NCBI GenBank assembly: GCA_025928735.1
Contig: JAICIW010000030.1
Coordinates: forward strand, 1-12,519
DNA: 12,519 nucleotides
Direction: 5' to 3'
DNA from: Rhodanobacteraceae bacterium
Lineage (GTDB): Bacteria; Pseudomonadota; Gammaproteobacteria; Xanthomonadales; Rhodanobacteraceae
Both the position numbers and the translations under genes were made by a program. Numbering within the stretch: position 1 is the stretch's first letter; each line of letters begins with the position of its first letter. Below are positions 7,063 through 12,519 of the stretch, in pieces. The notes below the pieces were generated by a model, which saw only the letters and a program-made list of their open reading frames with translations, made no database searches and was not told the origin of the DNA.

Positions 7063-9741
7063 TCACGGCTCCGAAGCAACCGCCATGCTGCCCGGCGCGA
7101 GTCGACGCTGCAATGCCTTGCGCAGGTCTTCCTGCAACGTGGCATCCAGGGGCGCGTCGTCGCGATCACTCAATTCGAAAAAATCTTCCACCTGGTCGCC
7201 GAAGGTCGCGATGCGCGCGTCGTGCACGCGCACGCCGACGTCCAGGAATGCCTGTGCGATCGCCACCAGCAGGCCCGGACGATCGCTGCACACCAGCGCC
7301 AGCCGCGTCAGCGGTTGGCCTTCGGCGCCGTGGAAGTCGATGCGCGGCGGCCGCTGGAAATGCCGGAGTCGCCGCGTGAGCCCGCGTCGCGCCGGCACCG
7401 TGCGCAAATGCGCGGCGCCGAACACGCGCGCAAGTGACTCACGCAGATCCGCGGTACGTTCTGCCGGCACCGGCGCCTGCGTGCCCGCCTCGAGCACCGT
7501 GAATGCATCCAGCGCACGTCCATCGCGGGACGTCATCACCCGTGCCGCAACCACGTCGAGCCGCATCCGGTCGAGCGTCGCCGCCGCCGCCGCGAACACG
7601 CCGTCACGATCGGGCGTGGCCACGAACACTTCGGTGCCGCCGCGCACGTCGGGCGGGCGCACGGCGATCACTGTCTGCGCATCCGGCGATTGCAGCATCG
7701 CCGCAAGCTGCCACGCGAGCGATTCCGACCGTTGACGCAGCAACGCCGGATCGGGAAACGTATCCAGCAACGCGTTCGTCTTCGCCACGTCGAAGCCGCG
7801 ATCGGAAAGCAGCGCCAACGCGCGCGCACGCGCTTCGCGGATGCGCACCTCGGCCCTCGCGGGGCGTTCGAGATCGCGCCGCAACACGTAGCGCGCGGCA
7901 ATATAGAGGTCCGCCAGCAGGCGATCCTTCCACGAGTTCCACAACTTCGGACTGGTGCCGGTGATGTCCGCGATAGTCAGGAGATACAGCATGTCCAGCC
8001 GTTCCCAGTTGCCGACCTGCACCGCAAAGCGATGCACGACTTCGGGATCGGCGATGTCCTGGCGCTGTGCGGTCACGCTCATCAACAAGTGCCAACGCAC
8101 CAGCCATGCGACTTCCTCGGTGTCGTCCTCGTCGAGGCCGAGGCTGCGGCAGAACGCGCGCGCCTCGGTTTCGCCCAGTTGGGAATGATCACCACCGCGG
8201 CCCTTGGCGATGTCGTGGAACAGCCCCGCCAGCAACAGCAGTTCCGGCTTGGCCAGCCGTGCGAAGGCTTCGCAGGCCATCGGCAGCGACGCGCGCGCTT
8301 CCGGATCGGCATAGCGCGCGATGTTGCGCAACACCCGCAGCGTGTGTTCGTCGACGGTGTAGACGTGGAACAAATCGTATTGCATGCGGCCGACCACGCG
8401 CGCGAACGGCGGCAGGATCGCGGCCAGCACGCCATGGCGGTTGAGCGCTTCCAGCACCCGCACCGCGCCCGCGCCGCACCGCAGCAGATCGAGGAATGCG
8501 GCCAGCACCGCCGGATGCCGCGACAGCACCGTGCCGTGCTCGACCAGGGCGTGTTCGACCGCGCGCATGGTGGCCGCGGTGATGCCGGTGCAACCTTCGG
8601 CCTCGAAGCGCTTCTCGAACACCCGGATCAGCCCTTCTGGCGCGCCGAGCAGCCAGCCGGGCTCGCGCAATTCCAACCGGTTGCCGCGCATCACGAAGTG
8701 CTCGTCGCGATCGCGCGGCGCCGGCAGGGGATGCAGGAATTCCTGCAGACGCTCCAGCAACTGCACCAGCAGGCGTTCGGTCAGACCCGCCGCGCGAAAA
8801 TAATCCTGCATGAAACGTTCGACCGGAGCGTTCCCCGTGGCATTGACGTCTTCGTAACCCAGCCGCGCGGCGACCGCACGCTGCCAGTCGAACAGCAGGC
8901 GTTCCTCGGCACGCCCGGCTTCCAGATGCAACGCGTAGCGGTCGCGACGCAGCATCACGCGCGCCTCGCGCAACGCGTCGGCCTCGCTCGCTTCCAGCAG
9001 GCGCGCCCGCACCAACCCATCCAGATCATCGACACCGACCAGACGTTTGCCGAGCCAGCGGATCAGGTCGAGGTTGCGCAAGCCGCCCGGACCGTCCTTG
9101 AGATCGGGTTCGAGGTTGTGGGTGGTGTCGTCGTAGCGGGCATGGCGCTGCGCGCGTTCTTCCAGCTTGGCGGCGAGGTAGGCGTCGGCGGGCCACAATG
9201 CGGGATCGCCGATCAAATCGTGCAGTTCGCGTTCGAAGCGTTCGGCGCCGGCCAGGCGGCGTGCATCCAGCAGGCTGGTGAAAACGCCTGCGTCCGCGCT
9301 CGCGATCTCGCGGCATTGCGCGAGCGTGCGCACCGCCTGGCCTGGTGTCAGACCGGTGTCCCACAGGCATGCGAAAAACGCCTCCAGCGCGCGCGCCAGC
9401 GCCTCATCCGGATCGGGCGCGTGCAGCACCAGCAGGTCCACGTCGGAATAGGGAAACAACAGCCCATGCCCGAACCCGCCGACCGCGAACAACACCGCCG
9501 CATTGGTTTCACCCGCATAGGCCGACCAGACGTGCGCACACACCGCGCCCACCGTTCGCGCGCGCGAACGCGCGAGTTCCCTGGCCTCCGCGCCCTGCCG
9601 GAATGCCACCGTCAGCGCGCGCGCGTGATCGTCCAGCAACTGCCGGAGCGCCGCGCGTGCATCACGCGACACGCCGGCACGCGGCAACGCCGGCGGCAGG
9701 CGGGGGGGCGGCGGGATTGTGGTTGCGCTTTGGGCTGACAC
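7063..9741 (-). CDS. glnD: Bifunctional [protein-PII] uridylyltransferase / uridylyl-removing enzyme
   Basis: GlnD senses glutamine and adds or removes UMP on PII proteins, setting glutamine synthetase activity and nitrogen gene expression. With GTG at 9741 the protein has 892 residues, close to E. coli GlnD (890). TTG at 9786 in the same frame would add 15 unconserved residues. Domain order: a nucleotidyltransferase with GGFGHGLLFPYSDVDLL (metal-binding Asp100 and Asp102); a helical linker; an HD domain with LFHDIAKGRGGDH (His509-Asp510), the uridylyl-removing site; and two ACT domains near 700-765 (EVFVATPDRDGVFAA) and 810-880 (RLALVCSDRPGLLVAIA) that bind glutamine. Minor oddity: the common GGYGRGEL motif reads GGFGHGLL here, with the DxD intact. 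The gene lies 145 nt after map and abuts dapD. Confidence 0.96.
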   Translation of the reverse strand: MSAQSATTIPPPPRLPPALPRAGVSRDARAALRQLLDDHARALTVAFRQGAEARELARSRARTVGAVCAHVWSAYAGETNAAVLFAVGGFGHGLLFPYSDVDLLVLHAPDPDEALARALEAFFACLWDTGLTPGQAVRTLAQCREIASADAGVFTSLLDARRLAGAERFERELHDLIGDPALWPADAYLAAKLEERAQRHARYDDTTHNLEPDLKDGPGGLRNLDLIRWLGKRLVGVDDLDGLVRARLLEASEADALREARVMLRRDRYALHLEAGRAEERLLFDWQRAVAARLGYEDVNATGNAPVERFMQDYFRAAGLTERLLVQLLERLQEFLHPLPAPRDRDEHFVMRGNRLELREPGWLLGAPEGLIRVFEKRFEAEGCTGITAATMRAVEHALVEHGTVLSRHPAVLAAFLDLLRCGAGAVRVLEALNRHGVLAAILPPFARVVGRMQYDLFHVYTVDEHTLRVLRNIARYADPEARASLPMACEAFARLAKPELLLLAGLFHDIAKGRGGDHSQLGETEARAFCRSLGLDEDDTEEVAWLVRWHLLMSVTAQRQDIADPEVVHRFAVQVGNWERLDMLYLLTIADITGTSPKLWNSWKDRLLADLYIAARYVLRRDLERPARAEVRIREARARALALLSDRGFDVAKTNALLDTFPDPALLRQRSESLAWQLAAMLQSPDAQTVIAVRPPDVRGGTEVFVATPDRDGVFAAAAATLDRMRLDVVAARVMTSRDGRALDAFTVLEAGTQAPVPAERTADLRESLARVFGAAHLRTVPARRGLTRRLRHFQRPPRIDFHGAEGQPLTRLALVCSDRPGLLVAIAQAFLDVGVRVHDARIATFGDQVEDFFELSDRDDAPLDATLQEDLRKALQRRLAPGSMAVASEP

Positions 9742-9886
9742 GTTCGTCGCGCCCCGAGGAACAGGAGATGGGTGGCAGAGCCGCAAGAATCGCGTCCAGG
9801 TGCAGATTGCAGTGAAACGGGCACAAGCGCAAAGCCCGCGACGATGTCCGTGAATGCGCCCTGCTACCCGCCCTCAGTCCCCCGCT

Positions 9887-10699
9887 TCAACCATCTGGCC
9901 AGGCAGTCAACAGTTCATACCCGTCGTCGGTCACCGCAACGGTGTGCTCCCATTGCGCGGACAGCGAGTGATCCTTGGTGACCACCGTCCAGCCGTCCGG
10001 CATCTGACGGGTGTTGCGCTTGCCCGCGTTGATCATCGGCTCGACGGTAAAGGTCATGCCTTTTTCCAGCCGCATGCCTTCGCCCGGCCGGCCGTAGTGC
10101 AGCACCTGCGGCTCGTCGTGGTAGATGCGGCCGATGCCGTGCCCGCAATATTCGCGCACCACGGAATAACCCGCCGCTTCCGCGTGCTGCTGGATCGCGT
10201 GGCCAATATCACCCAGCGTCGCGCCGGGTTTGACCTGACCGATCCCCAGCATCATCGCTTCCCAAGTGGTATCGACCAACCGCTTCGCCAGCACCGACGG
10301 CTCGCCCACGAAATACATGCGCGAAGTGTCGCCGTGCCAGCCATCCTTGATGACGGTGACGTCGCAGTTGATGATGTCGCCTTCCTTGAGCACCTTGCCG
10401 GGGCTGGGGATGCCGTGGCAAATCACGTGATTGACCGAGGTGCACAGCGTCTTCGGGAAGCCGCGGTAGCCGACGTTGGCGGGGACCGCGTGCTGCACGT
10501 TCACGATGTGGTCGTATGCGATCTGGTCGATTTCCTCGGTGGTCACGCCGGGCTTGATGTGGTCCTTCAACAAGGCCAGCACCTCGGCTGCGAGCCGACC
10601 GGCGACGCGCATGCCTTCGAGTTCTTCGGGGGTTTTGGGGATGACGGGCATAGGCTTGAACGAGTCCGGATTCAGCGGCGCGCTGGATGACGACGCCAT
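9887..10699 (-). CDS. map: Methionine aminopeptidase type I
   Basis: MetAP removes the initiator Met from nascent proteins in the cytosol. All five metal ligands are visible in family spacing: Asp113 (INCDVTVI), Asp124 (HGDTSR), His187 (GHGIGR), Glu220 (TFTVEP) and Glu251 (WEHTVAV). The substrate-binding His95 is in the CHGIP motif. With ATG at 10699 the protein has 270 residues. Starting at Met17 (10651) gives 254, nearer the usual type I length, with PKTPEELEGMRVAGRLAAEV at the expected N terminus. Neither start has a strong ribosome binding site. The upstream one is kept because it is an ATG about 43 nt from the likely transcription start. The gene diverges from rpsB and heads the map-glnD-dapD cluster. 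Confidence 0.96.
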   Translation of the reverse strand: MASSSSAPLNPDSFKPMPVIPKTPEELEGMRVAGRLAAEVLALLKDHIKPGVTTEEIDQIAYDHIVNVQHAVPANVGYRGFPKTLCTSVNHVICHGIPSPGKVLKEGDIINCDVTVIKDGWHGDTSRMYFVGEPSVLAKRLVDTTWEAMMLGIGQVKPGATLGDIGHAIQQHAEAAGYSVVREYCGHGIGRIYHDEPQVLHYGRPGEGMRLEKGMTFTVEPMINAGKRNTRQMPDGWTVVTKDHSLSAQWEHTVAVTDDGYELLTAWPDG

Positions 10700-10748
10700 G
10701 GCAATGAGCCATCAACGGGTCGGGCGCGTCCGCTGGAATGAGGGGACA

Positions 10749-10754
10749 ATTATC
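10749..10754 (-). promoter_or_regulatory. Probable -10 element of the map promoter
   Basis: Minus-strand GATAAT matches the sigma70 -10 consensus in five of six positions, about 50 nt before the map ATG at 10699. No good -35 is present at 16-18 nt spacing. It is the best candidate for transcription of map and probably the downstream cluster, facing away from the rpsB promoter. Confidence 0.5.
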
Positions 10755-10794
10755 CACGATCCGTGCACCCGCTGCAGAAGCCGGACCCGGCGTA

Positions 10795-10823
10795 TTGCCC
10801 AAGCCGTGCCGCTTCGGTACAAT
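10795..10823 (+). promoter_or_regulatory. rpsB-tsf operon promoter
   Basis: TTGCCC (10795-10800, four of six matches to the -35) and TACAAT (10818-10823, five of six to the -10) are separated by exactly 17 nt. The bases after the -10 (TGCCCGGC) form a GC-rich discriminator, as expected of ribosomal protein promoters under ppGpp/DksA stringent control. Transcription would start near 10830, giving a leader of about 215 nt. Confidence 0.7.
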
Positions 10824-10829
10824 TGCCCG

Positions 10830-11046
10830 GCTTTGCGAAAGCAAACCGCCCACGCCGGGCGTCACCGGCGAATCCACACGCAGACCTGCATCCATCGTGA
10901 TGCACCGGCACCGGGGTCCTTCGCAAGAAGGTCGTTGCCGCGGGGCCTGCGGAAGCCCAACCCCGGAACCTGTCGCGCCCATTGCCGTCGATCACGGCTG
11001 CGCTGCTCGAGGAAACGAGCGGGTTCCCACATCGGAGTTTCAAACC
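10830..11046 (+). promoter_or_regulatory. rpsB 5' leader, possible S2 autoregulation site
   Basis: The leader is about 215 nt with no gene in it. It contains inverted repeats that can fold: CGCCGG/CCGGCG (10853-10858 and 10865-10870, 6-nt loop) and GCTCG/CGAGC (11005-11009 and 11016-11020, loop AGGAAA), the second just upstream of the ribosome binding site GGAG (11034-11037). In E. coli, S2 represses its own mRNA through the rpsB leader. The same may apply here, but I cannot match a defined S2-binding structure by eye. Confidence 0.4.
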
Positions 11047-11973
11047 ATGCCTCAAGTCACCATGCGCCAGATGCTGGAAGCCGGCGTGCATTTCGGCCAC
11101 CAGACGCGCTACTGGAATCCCAAGATGGCGCCGTACATCTTCGGCGCGCGCGGCAAGATCCACATCATCAACCTCGAAGCGACGGTGCCGAAGTTCACCG
11201 ACGCGATGAATTACCTGTCGGGCCTGGCGCAGAAGCGTCGCACCGTGCTGTTCGTCGGCACCAAGCGTTCGGCGCGCGAGGCAATCGGCGAGGAAGCCCA
11301 GCGCTGCGGCATGCCCTATGTCAACGCCCGCTGGCTGGGCGGCATGTTGACCAACTTCCGCACCGTCAAGCAGTCTGTCGCGCGGCTCAAGGAACTGGAA
11401 TCCGCCGAAACCGACGGCACCTTCGACAAGCTGGTCAAGCACGAAGTGCTGTCCTTGCGTCGCGAGCGCGACAAGCTTGAGAGGTCGCTGGGCGGCATCA
11501 AGGACATGAAGAACCTGCCGGATGCATTGTTCGTGATCGACATCGGCCACGAGAACATCGCGGTGCTGGAAGCCAAGAAGCTCGGCATCCCGGTGGTCGC
11601 GGTGGTCGATACCAATTACGACCCGTCACTGGTCGATTACGCGATTCCGGGCAACGACGACGCCATTCGCGCGGTGCAGTTGTACGCGCGTGCCGCCGCC
11701 GACGCCGTGCTGGAGGGCAAGGCCGCGGCGCCGATCCAGGCGCGTGGCGATGACAACGATTTCGTCGAGCTCGACGCCGAGGGCAACCCGGTGGCGTCGA
11801 AGGATGACGACGGCCGCAAGCCCCGCCGCGCCCCGGCGAAGAAGGCCGCGCCGAAACCCGCTGCCCAAGTCGCCAACGTGCCGCCGCCGGGCAACGAAGA
11901 CAAGACCGGCCTGGAACGCGCCGAAGCCGAAGTCGCCGAGAACGAAGCCTCTGACGAAGACGCGGCGAAGTAA
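11047..11973 (+). CDS. rpsB: 30S ribosomal protein S2 with long C-terminal extension
   Basis: S2 sits on the back of the 30S subunit and is needed for S1 binding. ATG at 11047 follows GGAG by 9 nt and begins MPQVTMRQMLEAGVHFGHQT, the S2 N terminus. The frame is open further upstream, but that is leader. Family motifs include RYWNPKMAPYIFGARGKIHI, FVGTKRSAREAI, RWLGGMLTNFRTV and VVDTNYDPSLVDYAIPGNDD. The conserved core ends around residue 227 (AVQLYARAAADAVLEG at 209-224). The protein continues to 308 residues against 241 in E. coli. The extra 80 or so residues are acidic, then Lys/Arg/Ala/Pro-rich (KPRRAPAKKAAPKPA), then acidic again, ending EASDEDAAK. This tail is probably disordered. tsf follows after a 333-nt spacer. 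Confidence 0.97.
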   Translation: MPQVTMRQMLEAGVHFGHQTRYWNPKMAPYIFGARGKIHIINLEATVPKFTDAMNYLSGLAQKRRTVLFVGTKRSAREAIGEEAQRCGMPYVNARWLGGMLTNFRTVKQSVARLKELESAETDGTFDKLVKHEVLSLRRERDKLERSLGGIKDMKNLPDALFVIDIGHENIAVLEAKKLGIPVVAVVDTNYDPSLVDYAIPGNDDAIRAVQLYARAAADAVLEGKAAAPIQARGDDNDFVELDAEGNPVASKDDDGRKPRRAPAKKAAPKPAAQVANVPPPGNEDKTGLERAEAEVAENEASDEDAAK

Positions 11974-12004
11974 GCCCGGCGCTTGTTCGCCACATAAAGG
12001 CTTT

Positions 12005-12062
12005 CCCTTCTCCCTCCGGGAGAAGGTGGCCCGAAGGGCCGGATGAGGGTACGGCTCTCGCG
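12005..12062 (+). repeat. REP-like intergenic palindromic element, copy 1
   Basis: A perfect 9-bp stem CCTTCTCCC / GGGAGAAGG with TCC loop (12006-12026) is followed by a second stem GGCCC-GAA-GGGCC (12028-12040) and the tail GGATGAGGGTACGGCTCTCG. This arrangement (CCCTCTCCC-type stem, GC stem, GATGAGGGTACGG tail) is, from memory, the common dispersed intergenic repeat of xanthomonads. Confidence 0.75.
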
Positions 12063-12159
12063 TTGAACGACTTGCGTCTGGCCCCATTTTAATGGCTGGC
12101 TTCGACCGAACCCTCACCGTTGCCAGGCTCGGCAATCCATTGCCTCGCCAAGCAACCCT

Positions 12160-12183
12160 GCCTTGACCATCCGTGGTCAAGGC
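12160..12183 (+). repeat. Stem-loop, perfect 10-bp stem with TCCG loop
   Basis: GCCTTGACCA and TGGTCAAGGC are exact reverse complements around a 4-nt TCCG loop. It lies between the two REP-like copies. No T run follows, so termination is doubtful. It may be an RNA processing or stability hairpin in the rpsB-tsf transcript. Confidence 0.6.
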
Positions 12184-12216
12184 GTTCGACGGCGCGAGGT
12201 GCGATTCAACGCGCCT

Positions 12217-12258
12217 CGCGAAAGCCCCGTCTCACCCCCTCTCCCGATGGGAGAGGGG
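12217..12258 (-). repeat. REP-like intergenic palindromic element, copy 2 (inverted)
   Basis: A perfect 10-bp stem CCCCTCTCCC / GGGAGAGGGG with GAT loop occupies 12236-12258. Read on the minus strand, the flank GGTGAGACGGGGCTTTCGCG matches the tail of copy 1 (TGAGGGTACGGCTCTCGCG) with small gaps. The two copies therefore face each other about 150 nt apart, like a REP pair. The second, GC-rich stem of copy 1 is missing here. Confidence 0.65.
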
Positions 12259-12263
12259 TTCGA

Positions 12264-12279
12264 GCCGCAACGTTGCGGC
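12264..12279. repeat. Perfect 16-bp palindrome
   Basis: GCCGCAACGTTGCGGC is its own reverse complement with no spacer and ends 27 nt before the tsf start. A loopless palindrome suits a dimeric protein site better than an RNA hairpin, but no regulator can be named. It may also belong to the flank of REP-like copy 2. Confidence 0.45.
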
Positions 12280-12306
12280 GTCACCGAATTACTCAGAGGT
12301 AGCAAC

Positions 12307-12519
12307 ATGGAAATCACCGCCGCGATGGTCAAGGAACTGCGCGAGCGCTCCGGCGCCGGCATGATGGAGTGCAAGAAAGCGCTCACCCAGAACAACGGTG
12401 ACGTCGGCGCCTCGATCGAATGGCTGCGCAAGCAAGGCTTGGCCAAGGCCGACAAGAAGGCGGACCGCGTGGCCGCCGAAGGCCGCATCGTGCTGGCGCA
12501 GTCCGGCCACAGCGGCGTG
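12307..12519 (+). CDS. tsf: Elongation factor Ts (3' partial)
   Basis: EF-Ts is the guanine nucleotide exchange factor that recycles EF-Tu. ATG at 12307 follows GAGG by 7 nt. The visible 71 residues begin MEITAAMVKELRERSGAG and contain the family signature with MMECKKAL. They cover the whole N-terminal UBA-like domain (about 1-54, through the WLRKQGLAKA region) and the first residues of the core. The gene is cut by the window edge. It follows rpsB in the classical rpsB-tsf order and is probably transcribed from the rpsB promoter, perhaps attenuated by the hairpins between them. Confidence 0.97.
   Translation, partial: MEITAAMVKELRERSGAGMMECKKALTQNNGDVGASIEWLRKQGLAKADKKADRVAAEGRIVLAQSGHSGV

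Larger units (their letters stand above)
11974..12306 (+). other. rpsB-tsf intergenic spacer packed with inverted repeats
   Basis: These 333 nt hold no gene. They contain two REP-like elements in facing orientation, a separate 10-bp stem-loop, a 7-bp stem (CGCGAGG at 12193-12199 with CCTCGCG at 12214-12220), a 16-bp palindrome, and a 9-bp repeat CGCGTTGAA (12059-12067) inverted as TTCAACGCG (12205-12213). A weak internal promoter for tsf is conceivable (TTGAAC at 12063, TTTAAT at 12088, 19-nt spacing). The tsf ribosome binding site AGAGG lies at 12295-12299. None of the stems is followed by a T run, so a classical intrinsic terminator is not evident. Confidence 0.7.

Noticed and set aside
9430..9490. 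Inactive GlnD uridylyltransferase because GGYGRGEL reads GGFGHGLL
   Set aside because: The catalytic Asp100-x-Asp102 pair and the glycines are intact, and variation at these positions may be normal in this lineage.
7690..9738. A 682-codon open frame on the plus strand
   Set aside because: It is antisense to glnD, whose protein matches its family end to end. The plus frame is rich in Arg, Gln and His with no domain, as expected from antisense of a GC-rich gene.
10738..11046. Upstream extension of the rpsB frame by 103 codons
   Set aside because: It covers the promoter and leader. S2 begins at MPQVTMRQM and has its own ribosome binding site.
1..12519. CRISPR arrays, tRNA or rRNA genes, prophage or toxin-antitoxin genes
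   Set aside because: No regularly spaced direct repeats, cloverleaf-like segments, rRNA sequence or phage/toxin proteins were seen on either strand.

Overview
The window looks like the chromosome of a GC-rich gammaproteobacterium of the Lysobacterales (Xanthomonadales), most likely Rhodanobacteraceae or a relative. This is inferred from four things: a map-glnD-dapD block divergent from rpsB-tsf, a TonB-dependent receptor of the Xanthomonas/Caulobacter subtype, CCCTCTCCC-type intergenic palindromes of the kind common in xanthomonads, and close agreement of the housekeeping proteins with gammaproteobacterial families. No taxonomic search was possible.

Left part (1-4814). Two minus-strand genes form a probable polysaccharide (chitin) utilisation pair. 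A 945-residue TonB-dependent receptor (1507-4344) is followed 184 nt later by a secreted protein that runs off the left edge (1-1322). That second protein has no stop in the window. Its C-terminal part reads as the start of a GH18 chitinase, behind an unusual N-terminal module of about 340 residues. The pair is visibly less GC-rich than the rest (57% against 73% in one hand-counted line of each). The 470 nt upstream of the receptor hold its ribosome binding site, two dyads and no convincing gene.

Middle part (4815-10699). A tightly packed minus-strand cluster reads map, glnD, dapD, a Spx/YffB-type ArsC-family gene and a VIT1/CCC1-type metal transporter. The junctions are 145 nt, 1 nt, a 4-nt ATGA overlap and 7 nt. 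It combines N-terminal Met removal, PII/nitrogen signalling, lysine/diaminopimelate synthesis, a small thioredoxin-fold protein and Fe/Mn transport. The transporter sits where I would have expected dapE from remembered xanthomonad gene order. Its N-terminal ferritin-like domain appears to have lost metal ligands.

Right part (10700-12519). A compact divergent promoter region drives map leftwards and rpsB rightwards. The rpsB promoter has a good -10 followed by a GC-rich discriminator. RpsB carries an unusually long charged C-terminal tail. The rpsB-tsf spacer (333 nt) is packed with inverted repeats, including a facing pair of REP-like elements. tsf (EF-Ts) is cut by the right edge.

Most of the window is ordinary housekeeping. 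The points most worth a second look are the degenerate zincin-like module fused to a chitinase, the ligand-poor ferritin-like domain on the VIT transporter, the S2 tail and the palindrome cluster between rpsB and tsf.
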